This document shows positions 1 through 12,581 of a stretch of 64,000 nucleotides of DNA, in pieces. The stretch lies in assembly GCA_020205615.1 (NCBI GenBank), contig CM035153.1, positions 93,276,792-93,340,791 on the forward strand, in the 5' to 3' direction. The number at the start of each line of letters is the position of its first letter. The stretch's first letter is position 1. Origin of the DNA: Panax quinquefolius. Lineage: Eukaryota; Streptophyta; Magnoliopsida; Apiales; Araliaceae. A model generated the notes under the pieces. The model had not been told where the DNA came from. It ran no database searches and saw only the letters and a list, made by a program, of their open reading frames with translations. Position numbers and translations under genes: made by a program.

Positions 1-216
1 TTGAACGCTTAGGACTTAATATAAAAATTGAGGGTTTTGTTATTAATTTGTCTCATCTTGTTTAAGCGTAGCATGCATATATATATATATAAAATACGCG
101 TCATATTATTAATGAACATACGAAGCATGTTTGCATAATATATAATATATATAGTATAAGCATGCACATATAGAATACTATATTCTACCCTGATTGATTA
201 TGAACTTTTATTCTAG

Positions 217-248
217 TTTGGTTCACTAGAGCCACCAAGTGAACCAAA
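217..248. repeat. Perfect 11-bp inverted repeat
   Basis: Arms TTTGGTTCACT (217-227) and AGTGAACCAAA (238-248) are exact reverse complements around a 10-nt loop. It could form a hairpin. It has no recognised partner gene and its role is unknown. Confidence 0.6.
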
Positions 249-840
249 AGGTCAAACCTTAGGGGTGCAAGAAATAATATTTAAATATAACAATTACATT
301 TAAACCCTGCTCCATTACAAACGGTCTTCAAGCACTCCTTTCCTTTGATCTCTAATTCTTCAAAATTAATTCTAACTATTCCTATTACAAAACTATTTAA
401 AATAAATAGAAATCTTGATCGTGATCGAAGGGAAGTACATAGGAGGGAGATAGAATTTACATTAAGAAAAAAATTTAGAGAAGGCATTTATGTGCAGAAC
501 CCATTTAATAAAACCCATACATTCACGATCCAACTAAAATAAAATCCAATCGATTTAATTAATAGTCATAATCAATTCCCATTTATTATCATACACATCA
601 CCATATGCATCAATAAATAACATTCATCTTATGAATAATAAACATTTAATATATATATTGATATCATTTAATGGGCAAATTTAGTTAGTATAAAATCTAT
701 TTTGAATCAAAATAAACTCCTTTATTTTAATCCAAATTTAAATCAAAATAAAACTATTTTATTTTAATTTGTCCAATTTTGAATAAAATAAACTATTTTA
801 TTTTAATCAAAATCTTTAATCAAAATAAACTCCTTTATTT

Positions 841-1160
841 TAATTAATTATGGAATCCAATTCCATATAAAAAAAAATCTTTAATTAAAGTAAACTCTTT
901 TATTTTAATTAATTATGGAATCCAATTCCATGTAAAAAAAAAAATCTTTTATTAAAGGAAACACTTTGATATTCTTTCCTATTCACAAATAAACTCCTTT
1001 TATTTTGAATAATATGAAATCTTATTTCATATTTAAATAAACTCCTTTATTTAAGGAAATACGTGGATTCACTTTCCTGCTCACAAATAAACTCTTTTAT
1101 TTTGAATAATATGAAATCCTATTTCATATCTAAATAAACTCCTTTATTTAAGGAAAAATA
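841..1160. repeat. Two adjacent AT-rich tandem duplications
   Basis: A block of about 63 bp (841-903) containing TATGGAATCCAATTCCAT recurs at once from 904. A second block of about 97 bp (984-1080) containing GAATAATATGAAATC recurs from 1081 with only a few substitutions. This is local duplication in non-coding DNA; the copies differ enough not to be recent. Confidence 0.65.
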
Positions 1161-1330
1161 AAATCCAATTTCAACTCCAATTAGTTATCATGGAATCCAA
1201 TTCCAACTCTAATTAGTTAGCATGAAATTCTAATTTTAAAATTAAAATAAACCTATTATTTTAAAATTAAAACAAACTTTTTATTTTAAAATTAAAATAA
1301 ACCTTTATTTTAATTATAAAATTATTTTTG

Positions 1331-1372
<42 letters not shown>

Positions 1373-1919
1373 CTAAACCGTTATATATATAATATAACTA
1401 AACTATTTTAGTAATAATATATATAATTAAACCGTTAGTTATATATATAATATATAGATATTGCAGACTCTGTAGAAATTCGGTCAGAAAACAAACTTCT
1501 GGAGTCTTCATATTAAACCGAATATATATATATATAGCACCATGATGCAGTGATAGCACCATGAAAGTTCCTTTCAAAAAAAAATCCTGTTCCCTTGACT
1601 TTTAATGGGCCACGTGCTTGGCTTGTAATCCTTTTTAAAAAAAAAAATAAAATTACGAGCTTGGCATGGAATTCTTGCTGCTGAATTTGTTTTTTTTTTT
1701 TTTTTTTAATTGCATGACCTGCTAATCCCCTTATTTTCCGTGCATTGCAACCTTGAGCATTCAAAAAAAAAAATCCTTGATTACCGAAAAAAAATGTTAA
1801 CGGTTTTCAAAAAAAATAGTGACGATTTTTTTTTTAAATTTTATATAATAAAATTATGCCCAATTAAATTGTTCTAAACACATATCAATATACATATCAA
1901 ATTAAAATAATTAATAATT

Positions 1920-3785
1920 TGATAAAGGTTTGGGCTCACGCCATCATTAGGTTGTAATATTCATGCCACAAGAATCAAATTGCAAAAATTAAGCGGAAGC
2001 GTGTAAAAATCGAGTTTAAAAGAAAAAAAATTTACAAACCATAAACCCGGATCATCCTTTACGATAATTATTAATTAAACGAAAAGATAAAGGATAAAAT
2101 CACCCCAAGATCGAAACTTCCTCGCACAAGTTCACCTCCAAATCCTTTCGCTTCAATCTTGAATCCACCGGGTTTGGTTCCTTCCTTTCGATCAACGTTA
2201 GCCACCCAAATGTTTGGCCTCTGAGGTGATCCACCAAGGAAGAAGAAAATTCAAGATGGGTATTTAACAAACCCTAGTTTTCTATCTCTATGAAGCGTGC
2301 TTTCTCCAACAATTGGAATTATGTCAGATGTTGAAAAGTCAACAACCCCATCACCCATAATAAGACTCATTTATTTATAGATGTAGCAACCCATCTTAAC
2401 AATTAAGGAATTGGGTTTTATTTAATTAATTAAATTCTTTTAATTAATTAAGCTCCCTAATCTTATTAAGGATAATTAATTAAACTCCTTTAACTAATTT
2501 TTCTTCCTAATCCAATTAGGAATAAATGAGAGTACTTATATTAAATTAATTTCTAAATTCTTTTAGAAATTAAAATAATAATAATTGTAATAATATTAAT
2601 AAGACTCCTCTTATTAATTTATATTTAATATTTCTAAAATATTAAATAATAAATATTAAGCTATTTAATTTATTCTATCACCATAGATTAAATTAAATAT
2701 ACTTAACATATTATTACGATTATGCCATTAACTTCTTAAATAATTATTCTTCCTTTTATGGTGTGATCTTTGGGTTCTCCATATTAAACCTTGTGAATAA
2801 ATCAATTAGAACAATTTAATCTTATTTAAATAAATAAATTAAACAATTAATTTATTTAAATAAATAATATTTATTCTACAATAGGATAAGCCTCCCTAAC
2901 GATCAACGACTTTCCCGGATAATATAGATTTCAACATTAATCATTAAAGAACCTTTGAGTAAATAGTTACCGCATAATTCAATCCTTCCACCATACAATG
3001 TCCCAATTAAATATAAGACATGGAATTATCACAAGTCTTATTTTATTTAATTATATGTATTTCGATCCTTAAATGCATGACTCCAAATAATGCAAATTAG
3101 AAACTCCTTTCTAATTTCATTCTCGCCTTAACCAAGGACTACTTTGGGTTGTCATTTATCGAATCACATAAGATATTTCTCTTCTTTTATTAGAAGTGGT
3201 AGATTCTTTATCGATCATACATTATCTCCATGTACAACTTATTATACCCAAGCATACCCTTTGATATACCCTAAGGGTCTTAAGGAATAAGTCAAAGTAT
3301 AACTCATCATACACAAGATACTATGATGATCTCAAGTCCAAGGATTACTTGACTACTATCACTACAGAATTCCTATTGACAGTGCAAATAAACTCCATTA
3401 GGTATTCCTTAGCGAGCCACGCTTCGTTGAACTTATTCTCTAATAAGCACCTACATACTTGCTTTAGTGTCTCCACACAAATGATCATGAGATCAATCAT
3501 CCTCATCCAATGAGTAAACGACGTGTGTACCAATCTATCCCGATTCACTAATCCCCAATTTAGTAATCCAATGATTGGGAACTATTTTAGTTTTAAGCTT
3601 TCTAAGAATTTAGATCTCATTAGAATGATCATCATCATTATTCTAAAAGCATTGCTTAAAACTATGGGTTTATCACATATTATAAAACAGCATCATGTAG
3701 ACAATTAAAAGCCTTTTAATAAATTAATACTTTTTATTAATAAATGAATAAGATTGTTACAAAGTATATGCTTTATCATCAAACA
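1920..3785 (-). repeat. LTR-like dispersed repeat, family unassigned
   Basis: The stretch ends at 3785 with ACA and on the minus strand begins TGTTTGATGATAAAGC, a plausible LTR start. It is non-coding, AT-rich and not like its neighbours. The part at 3340-3560, with the phrase ATGATCATGAGATCAATCAT, resembles Ty1/copia-type LTR sequence seen in several plants, but this is recollection of a pattern and not an alignment. The lower edge is uncertain and no target-site duplication matched, so it may be a truncated or solo LTR. Confidence 0.35.
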
Positions 3786-3998
3786 TGGTTGGCTTGTGTG
3801 CATACTACTTTTAGGTGGGTAGTGAGTGACTAGGTGGGAGGAGTGGGATGGTGTTTGATTATTGTGAGGAGATGGGAAGTTATGTGAAGGTCGTGGGTGT
3901 ATGTTGTGTAGGAGTTGGTTTGTAGAAAGTTGAAGTAGAATGGAAGTGGGATGTCTGTTATGCCCAACTTCCATAACTGCTGCTCAAATCCTGACCCC

Positions 3999-4196
3999 CA
4001 AGCCCCGGCTTGGGTCTTTGTTCTATAGGGAGCAAGCCCCGACTTGCATCTGTCTTTGCTAAGCGATAGGGGGCAAGCCCTACTGGATGTTTTGTCTTTG
4101 CAAGGGCAAGCCCGACTTGCCATGAATCATATAAAGGCAGTGTTGAAGCAAGCCCCGGCTTGCTCTTGTGCTTTGAAGGGGCAAGCTTAGGCTTGT
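3999..4196. repeat. Cluster of GCAAGCC-GGCTTGC palindromes (3' non-coding)
   Basis: Six versions of a short inverted repeat lie at about 20-45 bp spacing. The best are CAAGCCCCGGCTTG (3999-4012) and GCAAGCCCCGGCTTGC (4148-4163); others at about 4032, 4073, 4106 and 4182 are degenerate. The same motif recurs in the 5' LTR of the same element (19012-19137). Spurious reading frames here are rich in Cys-Pro and are not genes. Confidence 0.75.
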
Positions 4197-4486
4197 TAGT
4201 GGACTGTTAAGGCTTTAAGGTCTGCTATTGCTGCAGAGTTTCCTCTTCCTTGCCTCATGTGCTTCCCATAGCTTCTTTGAGTACCTAATCAACATGAAAA
4301 ACATCCTCATAAGTAGATGTTGAGCAAATTCAAGCATGGAGGGTAAGATTATTTAAAAATCAACTATACTTGAACTACTAGTTAATGAATTGACATGAAT
4401 TTATTCTAGACATTCTGAACTACCATCTAACTAGCATGGATAACATTACTTAAAAAATAAAATAAAAATAAACATAAAAATAAAAT

Positions 4487-4512
4487 TGGGTTGCCTCCCA
4501 ATTAGCGCTTGA
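4487..4512 (-). other. Conserved Athila/Tat-type 3' motif
   Basis: On the minus strand this reads AAGCGCTAATTGGGAGGCAA followed by CCCAA, a motif often found just downstream of pol in plant Athila-like elements. Here it follows the protease region directly, which marks the internal deletion of pol. Confidence 0.6.
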
Positions 4513-4821
4513 TTTTAAGTCGTTCAGCCTGACTACTCCCCGTTTCATCCCGGATCGGTTGGGTTAACTTTGGCATTATGATTATTTATCGCGCAACACC
4601 AACATTATTGTAATGCATGCCCGTTCACTTGCATGTTGGATAATGAATTTGACTTTTTATCCTCAACTAATGCCTTAAGACCACTATCCTCTTTGCAACC
4701 CCTGAACTTGACACATGTAGATTCCTCGAGCAACTCGCACTCTTCCTTGTCAATTGGGATTGAGATTTCCTTGAACACCTTTTATCATTACTACCCCGAT
4801 CAAACACTTTCATAATCAGCC

Positions 4822-5342
4822 TCTCGTTAGGCACGCCAATCGCTGTTTGTCGATTCGCCAGAATGGTCGTCCCAAGATGATAGGGATGTTCTTATCTTCT
4901 TCAAAATCTAATACCACAAAATCGGCTGGAAATATTAGTGACTTAAATTTGACCAATATGTCTTCGACTATTCCTAAAGGTATGTTATTGATCTATCCGC
5001 GAATTGTAGACTAATATTGGTTGGTTTTGCTTCCTTTAATCCCAGCTTTCGGTAAATGGACAGTGGCATAAGATTTATACTTGCTCCTAAATCGCATAGA
5101 GCTCTTCCCACATCTTGATTGCCAATTTCACAAGGAATTGTAAAACTTCCTTGATCTTTCAATTTAGGCAGGAGATTTTTCTGTAGTATTGCATTGCATT
5201 CCTCGGTTAACGCCACTATTTCGAAATCCTGGAGCTTACGTTTTTTCGAAAATATGTCCTTCATGAATTTAATGTAACGCGACATCTGCTCAAGTGCTTT
5301 GATAAATGGAATTTTAATGTGTAACTGTTTGAATATATCCAT
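4822..5342 (-). pseudogene. Athila-like aspartic protease region (broken)
   Basis: The translation holds a retroviral-type aspartic protease. The active-site segment is seen as ALCDLGASINLMPLS, where D-L-G replaces the usual D-S/T-G, as is common in plant Athila/Tat proteases. After about residue 122 of the main frame a stop intervenes, but a second frame carries the downstream protease signature with the segment IPIILGRPF. The reading then decays into stops before 4512. The upstream part continues the spacer between gag and protease. It would have processed the Gag-Pol polyprotein in the virus-like particle. In this copy the frame is interrupted and no polymerase follows. Confidence 0.75.
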
Positions 5343-5621
5343 AAACCTTGAAAACTGGTCCTTTAACTTGTTATTTTCTAACCTTGAAGGAAAGGGTGCA
5401 GGTGGTGTAGCTTTAAGTTATTTCTCTTCCTTTGCTTTTTGCACCACTTTTTCTGTACATTTCTTCTTTAATTCCTTCCCTTTATCCTCACATTCATCTC
5501 TTGCACTAGCTTTCTTATCCCAGTTAGAAACCAACTCCTTACTGCTTCTAAGCGTAATAGCATTACACTACTCGTGAGTTCCCTTTGGATTTCTTTCGGT
5601 GTCGCTTGGTAACGTTCCTTG

Positions 5622-6975
5622 TTACCTGTTATTCAATGCCAATGCAATTTGACCCATCTGATTCTCTAGATTCTTGATCAACATCTCTTGTGCTTTCAAA
5701 ATCAAGGTGTGATTGTTTATGGCCAACTCGGTGGTAGTCATAAATTTTTCCAACTTTTCCTCCAGATTGGGTTTCCTTTCTTGATATTGAACTGGTTGTG
5801 GCTGATTCTGGAAACCTGGAGGATGTGCTTGTCGTGGAGCTTGATTTTGCTGGTTGTTGCTCCATGAGAAATTCAGATGATTCCTATTTCCTTGATTGTA
5901 TGTGTTCTGATATGTGTTTTGAGGAATTCTGTTGTAATTTCCGATGAATTGCACAGCTGCTGGATTAATCGTACATTGCTCCATTGGGTGCTCTCCTGCG
6001 CACAACTCGCATATTATTTCCATTTACTGTACTTGCTGTGTTTGCTGTGTTTGTGCTGCTTTCACCGACTCCAACATTTTTGAAAGTGCTGATATTTGTG
6101 CTTGCATTGCTGTCATACTATCTACTTCTAACACCCCAGCTGCCTTCGCCTGTGTCATTCTTGCTGTGGGCTACAGGTAGTTATTAGCCGCCATGGTTTC
6201 AATCAACTCATATGCTTCCTCGTAACTCTTAGCCATGAATGCTCCGCCCGACGCTGCATCAATACTTGTCCTGAGATTCCCATGTAGTCCATTGTAAAAG
6301 GTGTTCATTTGTAGCCACTGGGGCAATCCATGATGTGGACATTTTTTGAGAAGTTCTTTGTATCTCTCCCAAGCCTCATATAATGACTCCCAATGTTGCT
6401 GTTCAAACATCGTAATCTCGTTCCTCATCTTTGCAGTTTTCGTCGATGGAAAGAATTTTGCGAGGAATTTCTGAGTTAAATCCTCCCAAGTTGTTATCGA
6501 ACCGGATGGTAGAGAATGCAACCAACTCTTCGCCTTGTCCCGTAAAGAGAATGGGAACAATCGAAGTCTCACCGCCTCATCTGAAACCCCATTGAACCTA
6601 AAAGTGTCGCACATTTCCAGAAAGCTAACCAGATGCTCGTTCGGATCGTCATTTGCAAATCCCTAAATCGAATCAATTTCAATCATTTGTATCATCCTGT
6701 GCTTAATTTCAATATATTTGCTTTATATTGTTGGCCTAGTGATGCTTGATCGCAGCTTCACCACATCAGGTGTTGCGAAATCCCTTAATGCTTTTCGATC
6801 TTCGGCTGCCATTACTGTTACCTCTTCCTTTTTCAGATGTTTCGAATTCTTACCTAGTTTCCTTGATCCACTTACTCAACCTCTGAAACCTTTTCTCAAT
6901 GTCGTCCTCAAAAGGCAAAAAGTCTGGATTTTGGGACTGAGTTTGCATAAACTGCTTCCGCACCTGAAATAGAAG
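5622..6975 (-). pseudogene. Athila-like gag (capsid/nucleocapsid), broken
   Basis: The capsid part (6171-6614) shows the retrotransposon gag fold signature, with the words WLHSLPSGSITTWEDL and FFPSTKTAKMRNEI, and ends in AYELIETMAANN. A second frame (5622-6023) carries one zinc knuckle, CELCAGEHPMEQC, followed by an Asn/Gln-rich linker and a helical tail. Weaker coding similarity extends upstream to about 6975, with DDPNEHLVSFLE near 6640. Gag packages element RNA into particles. Stops and frameshifts separate these blocks, so it is a pseudogene. It continues toward the protease in the same transcription direction. Confidence 0.8.
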
Positions 6976-7060
6976 AAACAATAAAAAAATAAAAATGTCT
7001 AAGTAAAACTGGATTAATTAAACTGATATTGTAAAACTCTTAAGAATTATACTAAATAGT

Positions 7061-7078
7061 CCTCGGCAATGACGCTAA
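7061..7078 (-). other. Degenerate tRNA-Asp-type primer binding site
   Basis: The minus strand reads AGCGTCATTGCCGAGG, close to the tRNA-Asp-type site typical of Athila elements (core GGCGCCGTTGCCGGGG). It lies a few bases downstream, in element sense, of the LTR edge at 7084. Confidence 0.65.
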
Positions 7079-8439
7079 AAACTTGTTGGGTAAAATCTAT
7101 ATACGCACAACACGCAAGTATACGTGGTCAACAAGTAATAAAGTGATAAGTAGAGTATCGTTCCCACAGAGACAATTTAATAAGAAACTTAACTTCACAA
7201 TTATCAATTTCCTATTAATCCTAATTTTATTAAACTATCCGATTCAATGATTAAAAATAATTATTCTAAATTAAAAAGTAATTAAACTATCACAAATCAA
7301 TCACAAATATCAAAATCTGGAATTTCAAACAATTAATGGAAAATTAGACTTATGACTTCACCCTAAGCTTCACTCTGATTTTAACACCTTTATTCGAATT
7401 CAATGCACTATCCCAGTTTATTAATCAAGAACACGAACGTAGTATTTGTGACGCCCCCAAAAGAGGTATACATCACCCATCTTGAGTCGCCAAATACATG
7501 GTACAGAATACAAAAACAATCTTAAATATACAACAAGAGCTGTGAGTTTTAAAACAAATATTGTCTTCTAGACAATATCCACTATCAGAATAAGTCCTCA
7601 TTACAATTATTATCACACTATTTCATAGAATAGTGAGGACTACTAATGCTATCATCTGGACCATCACTCCGTCCCCCGACTAGTCCCTGCTACGTTCTCA
7701 TTTCCTGAAGAGAACAGTGAAAGAAAGGTGAGCTCAACTAGCTCAGTAAGAAATATTATTACTAAGATAATGCCGGATAAATTATCATTAGCCTTCAACA
7801 ATGTTAAACTGATAAAATACAATAGACAACAAGTTTAACTACAGCGAAATAAGCAATCCATTAAAAGAGTCAAGTAGAGAATAAAATCTACTATCTTTTA
7901 TGATTTAAAAAGTCTTTCATCACTTTTATCGCTGAGACTCAGCTTAATAAATAATCAACATCATCCCTGCACTACGACCAAGGATATTCATTAGGGTCAC
8001 GACCACAAATTATCCATGCACTACGGGCCAAGGATATTCGTGTATTCATCAATGGTCATGATCATGCCAACAACTGTCCATCAATGCACTACGGGCCAAT
8101 GAGGACTTTAATCACATCATTTATAACATTACGGTCATGATTATATCGAATAATCCCTGGTCATAATCATACCAAGTCCATCTATGCACTACAGGCCACA
8201 AATGACTTTCAAAAATATAAACATGAGGATGATGACAATGATATAAGAATTCAATAAAACAAGTTCAAGAATTAATTTATCCAGGAACTAATAACATCCA
8301 AATTGTTAACATGATACTTCTTTGTAAAGTAAAATTGAAGAATGCTCAGAAGAATATTTCTATGAAAAGATACTGGATGAAACGCAAATATCAAGGATAT
8401 TCCACTAATTTCATGGAGTATAGAAATCAAAACTTTAAC

Positions 8440-9060
8440 CAACTGAGTATAATAAAGAATGGAATAACAACAGAAATCACCATGAATGCGGTGATTAGCA
8501 TGATAAAGTTATTCCAATGAATAATAAGTAACGGAACCGGGCGGTGAAATTCACAATCAAGCGGGATGTTCCAATGTAATAATAAAGAATGGAATAACAA
8601 CAAAAATCACCATGCATGCGGTATTACATGACATGTTATTCCAACGTAATAATAAATAATGGAACCAGTCGTGAAATTAACAATCGATAGGATATTCGAC
8701 GAGAATATTAAATACTTAATAATAAATAATGGAACCAGTCGTGAAATTGAAATTAGACGTGACGTGATATTCGGCGTAATAATAAAGAACATAATAATAG
8801 AAGAATTTCACCACGTATGCGGTACTTCGCATAAACAGGTTATTCCAACATAATAATATAGAATGGAATAACAGAGGGATTTCACCAAGTATAGGGTATG
8901 CCGCGTATACATGTTATGTGTAGGGTATGCCGCACATACAAGTTATTCCAACAGAATAATAAAGAATGGAATAGCAGAAGGATTTCACCAAGTATAGGGT
9001 ATGCCGCGTATACAGGTTATTACAACAGAATAATAAAGAATGGAATAACAGAAGTTCTCT
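8440..9060. repeat. Tandem array with internal inverted repeats in the LTR of A
   Basis: Units of roughly 70-90 bp each hold GTTATTCC and GGAATAAC, exact inverted repeats flanking a 16-18 nt AATAATAAAGAAT-type spacer, followed by a small hairpin such as TATGCGGTACTTCGCATA. The same array is in the other LTR (16240-16850), in B (32888-33520), in C (36838-36922 plus 46774-47400) and in D (37965-38300; 45300-45640). Confidence 0.75.
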
Positions 9061-9484
9061 TCATGAATAAGAAAGAATAATACCCCTTACCGTAAAAGAC
9101 ACTGGATATCGAAGTAGTGAAGTAGTAGAATACTCTTCTTCTTTCTCTCTATAATTTCTCTCTCTAGAGTTTCAGTGAATTCGTAAGAAATAATGAAGGA
9201 ATGAGCTTCTATTTATTGAAGAGTAACTAATTCCTGAACGGTCCAGATTGATTTACTTTTAAACGGACGGTCCAGATTGATTTACTATTAAAACTTAAAG
9301 CAACGGTCCATACTGATTTACTATTAAAACTTTAAACCAGCGATCCATATTGATTCACTATTATAACTTTCCACCAGTGGCCCATATTGATTCACTAATA
9401 TAACTTCAACCAATGGTCTGAAAAATTAGCACATCTCCTCATGGAATAATATTGTACCCAAATACCCGAATGCACAATACTAGA

Positions 9485-9583
9485 GTGAATAGTAACTGGG
9501 TGAATAGTAACTCATGAATAGTAACTCATGAATAGTAACTTGTGAATAGTAACTCGTGAATAGTAACTCGTGAATAGTACTCC
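9485..9583. repeat. GTGAATAGTAACTC minisatellite
   Basis: About seven head-to-tail copies of a 14-16 bp unit. The copy number differs in other LTRs of the family (17274-17413; 33980-34118; 36532-36778). Confidence 0.85.
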
Positions 9584-10400
9584 AACACAAAAAGTTCCCC
9601 GAATACCCAATTGAACAATATAACCTCCAGAGATCAATTATCATCAGAATATATGTCAATTTCTACTAACACAAATAATCCCAACACAATGAAACTATCA
9701 AATTCATCTTTAATCAACACGAACTTATTCATCATTAATATTATAACTCACAATATTTAGCAACCAGGTTGTTCCCAGGAAAGAGGGGGCTTTCCAATAA
9801 GGATTTCTCCCTATTGGCGCGCAATTAGGTGACCAAACCTCTCCTTGACAGAACTTCTAGACATTGTAAATATTATAATTTAATAATATGAATAGCTTCG
9901 TCGTCTCAATTATTGATTTAATAATATAACATATAATGCAAATGATACTATGACAATAATCGAATCAATAATATGAGAGATATGATGCAGAAATTACTAT
10001 AGCAATAATTGAGTATAACTAAGTGACTTCTCACGTAAGTATCAATAATCAATACCGTATGCTACTATGCAACCACGCATATTACTGTACTTTTACTACA
10101 AAGTAGTTCAATAGTATTAACGGTAAAACTTCCGCCGTTATTTTTATAAAAATATTTTTGTCGTTTTCTCAATCCGACAATAATTCTGTTGCGGGGTCCA
10201 CCAATGATTACGCCGTTGTACGAATATTCCCAACAAAAGAATATTTTCCGACCAATCGAATATTTTATAACAACTTGCATACTTAGCAAAATTTATAAAT
10301 ATTACCCACAACTATAACATTATATCAAATTCATTCCATAATATTCAAAAATGATATTTATAGAAAAATCATCTTTATAAAAAAAAATTGGGGTCTTACA

Positions 10401-10414
10401 ACCTCCCCTTCTTA
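10401..10414 (-). other. Polypurine tract of element A
   Basis: The minus strand reads AAGAAGGGGAGGT directly against the 3' LTR. This is the position and composition expected of the primer for plus-strand DNA synthesis. Confidence 0.8.
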
Positions 10415-10750
10415 TGAAATTTCGCCCTCGAAATTAGGGTACGTACCTGGTATGTCGAAGAGGTAAGGATACCTTAATTTCATTTCAGATTCTAACTCCC
10501 AGGTCATTTCCTCAACATCGTGGTTCCTCCACAAAACTTTGACTTGAGGTATAACCTTGGAGCGTATAATATGCTCCTTCTTATCCAAGATTTTAACAGG
10601 AACCTCTTCACACGTTAAATCTTCCGCTATTTCGTCCGGTTCTAACTCAATAATGTGGTTCGGGTCTTTCACATATTTACGTAACATAGATATGTGAAAA
10701 ATATTATGAACACGAGACATACTTGGAGGTAAAACGAGTCTATAGGCCAC
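10412..10750 (-). pseudogene. Element A integrase C-terminus with chromodomain
   Basis: The segment opens with the integrase tail word [20 protein letters not shown], typical of Tekay/Del elements. It then carries a chromodomain: [17 protein letters not shown] followed by [11 protein letters not shown]. The chromodomain is thought to steer integration to chromatin. The three-aromatic cage is incomplete, as in other plant group II chromodomains. The frame is open to its stop near the polypurine tract, but upstream linkage to the integrase core is broken around 10750-10940. Confidence 0.85.
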
Positions 10751-10939
10751 AGTTCCTACTCGTTCGAGGATTAAAAATGGGCCAATGAATCGAGGATTGA
10801 GCTTTCCTCTCTTTCCAAATCCCGTAACTCCTTTTCATGGAGTAACACGTAACAACACATGATCTCCAATATTGAATTCCAAGTCCTTTCGATGAAGATC
10901 AACATAACTCTTTTGTCGATCTTGTGAGGTTTTTATACG

Positions 10940-12087
10940 TTATCGGATCGTTTGAATCTTTTCTGTAGTCATACGTACCAAATCCGGTCCCAACAACGTT
11001 GCTTCACCCACCTCATCCCAAAGATATCGAGAAACGACACTTTTTTCCATACAACGCCTCAAATGGAGCCATGCCAATACTTGTTTGATAACTGTTGTTG
11101 TAGGAAAACTCCACCAATGGTAAGAACTTGTCCCAACTTCCCTTGAAGTAAAGGACACAGAGTCTTAATAAATCTTCAAGAGTTTGAATAGTCCTCTCTG
11201 ATTGTTCGTCCATTTGAGGATGATATGCCGAATTAAATTGTAAATCCGTGCCCATAGCTTTTTGCAAACTAACCCAAAATCATGAAGTGAATCTTGGGTC
11301 TCGATCAAAAACTATGGATACTGGCATACCATGCAATCTTACAATCTCGTTTATATACATACTAGCAAGACGTTCAAGTGTATAAGTTTTTCAGATTTCG
11401 GTAAAAATGAGCGGACTTAGTCAATCTATCAACAATGACCCAAATCGCATCTATGCCTTGAGAAACCTTGGGAAGACCAATGCTTGAAATCCATGGTAAT
11501 GTGTTCCCGCTTCTATTCTCGAATTTCAAGTGGTTGCAATGGACCTTTTGGCACTTGATGCTCTGCGCTTGACTCGTTGACAAGTTAGACACCTTGAGAT
11601 AAACAAATATTATCTCTCTCTTCATATTGTTCCACCAAAATGTATGACGAAGATCACGATACATTTTGGTACTCCTAGGATGGATTGCAAACGGTGTGTT
11701 GTGCACCTCCATCATGATTTTATGCTTTAAATCAGGGTCGTTAGGAACACAAAGTCTAGAGTTGACTCGAAGTATTCCTTCTTCATCGATTCTTGCTTCC
11801 GGCATAGCACCTTCTTGCACCTTTTTCCTCATATGCATCAGCTCCAGGTCTGCAGCTTGAACAACTTTTACTTTATCAATTAAAGTCGGTTCTACTCGTA
11901 TATTCGCCATCATCACATGGGTCCCTGGAGTCTTTAATTCTATCTCCATCCTTTGTAAGTCACACAAAATGGGCCTTTGCATTGTCAATATCGCACTCGT
12001 ACCCACATATGATCTTCTACTCAATGCGTCAGCTACCACGTTCGCTTTTCCAGGATGGTATTGGATGGTATGATCATAATCTTTCAA
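10940..12087 (-). pseudogene. Element A integrase (zinc-binding and catalytic core), broken
   Basis: Core words are visible: DAIWVIVDRLTKSAHF (first catalytic Asp), [10 protein letters not shown] (second Asp) and [16 protein letters not shown] (catalytic Glu). A stop (TGA) follows RFTS where element D has a CGA Arg codon, a C-to-T change at a CpG. The zinc-binding segment is shifted: the Cys pair CLTC is read only in another frame near 11590, so at least one indel lies there. The upstream part (11374-12087) also has the linker from RNase H. Integrase inserts element DNA into the genome; this copy cannot encode a whole enzyme. Confidence 0.85.
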
Positions 12088-12566
12088 TAGTTCAAGCCAA
12101 CGTCGTTGTCACATGTTGATTTCCTTTTGAGTAAAGAAATATTTGAGGCTTTTATGATCCGTAAAGATCTCCACTTTCTCCCCATACAAGTAATGCCTCC
12201 AAATCTTTAGTGCAAAAATGACTGCTGCCAACTCTAGATCATGAGTAGGATAATTCCTCTCATATTCTTTGAGTTGTCGAGAGGCATAGGCTATGACTTT
12301 CCCATGTTGCATGAGAACACATCCCAACCCTTTGCCCGAAGCATCACTGTAGATGACAAATCCCTCCGAGCCAGATGGTATTGTCAGAACAGGTGCTGAA
12401 ATGAGCCTCCTCTTAGTTCTTGAAAACTCTTCTCTCGTTCCTCACTCCAACCGAATTTTGTATCTTTCTGAGTCAGCTGGGTTAAGGGAGTAGCGATTCG
12501 AGAAAACCCTTCCATGAATCTCCGATAATAACCAGCTAAGCCGAGAAAGCTACGTACTTTGGTCAC
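12088..12566 (-). pseudogene. Element A RNase H region, broken
   Basis: The frame at 12109-12327 reads [20 protein letters not shown] and ends with [17 protein letters not shown], the standard Ty3 RNase H segment that contains the catalytic Asp in TDHKSL. The upstream piece (12384-12566) holds the RT-RNase H connection with SFLGLAGYYRRFMEGFSRIA. A frameshift near 12327-12384 and a stop near 12110 interrupt it. Confidence 0.85.
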
Positions 12567-12581
12567 TGATTTAGGTTGCTC

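Larger units (their letters stand above)
1..1919. other. AT-rich non-coding DNA, no gene seen
   Basis: This stretch has only short chance open frames and very high AT content, with TA-rich tracts (about 77-90, 1334-1366, 1521-1536) and many variants of an AAATAAACTCCTTTATTT-like word between about 700 and 1330. I see no transposase, reverse transcriptase or host-gene similarity. It may be the eroded interior or LTR of an old element, but nothing proves that. Confidence 0.6.
7447..10400 (-). repeat. Element A 3' LTR
   Basis: It starts TGTGACGCCCCCAAAA and ends GGGGTCTTACA. Inside are repeated ATGCACTACGGGCC blocks (about 7970-8200), a hairpin-bearing tandem array (8440-9060) and a GTGAATAGTAACTC minisatellite (9485-9583). 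The TATA-like box seen in the other LTR is altered here (CTATTTATTG near 9210). Confidence 0.9.

Noticed and set aside
3830..4123. 97-codon Cys/Pro-rich frame that looks like a small secreted peptide
   Set aside because: It is the translation of the GCAAGCC-GGCTTGC palindrome cluster in the Athila-like 3' region, with no signal peptide or conserved start.
9485..9583. CRISPR-like regular repeats
   Set aside because: Head-to-tail 14-16 bp units without unique spacers, inside a plant LTR; a minisatellite.
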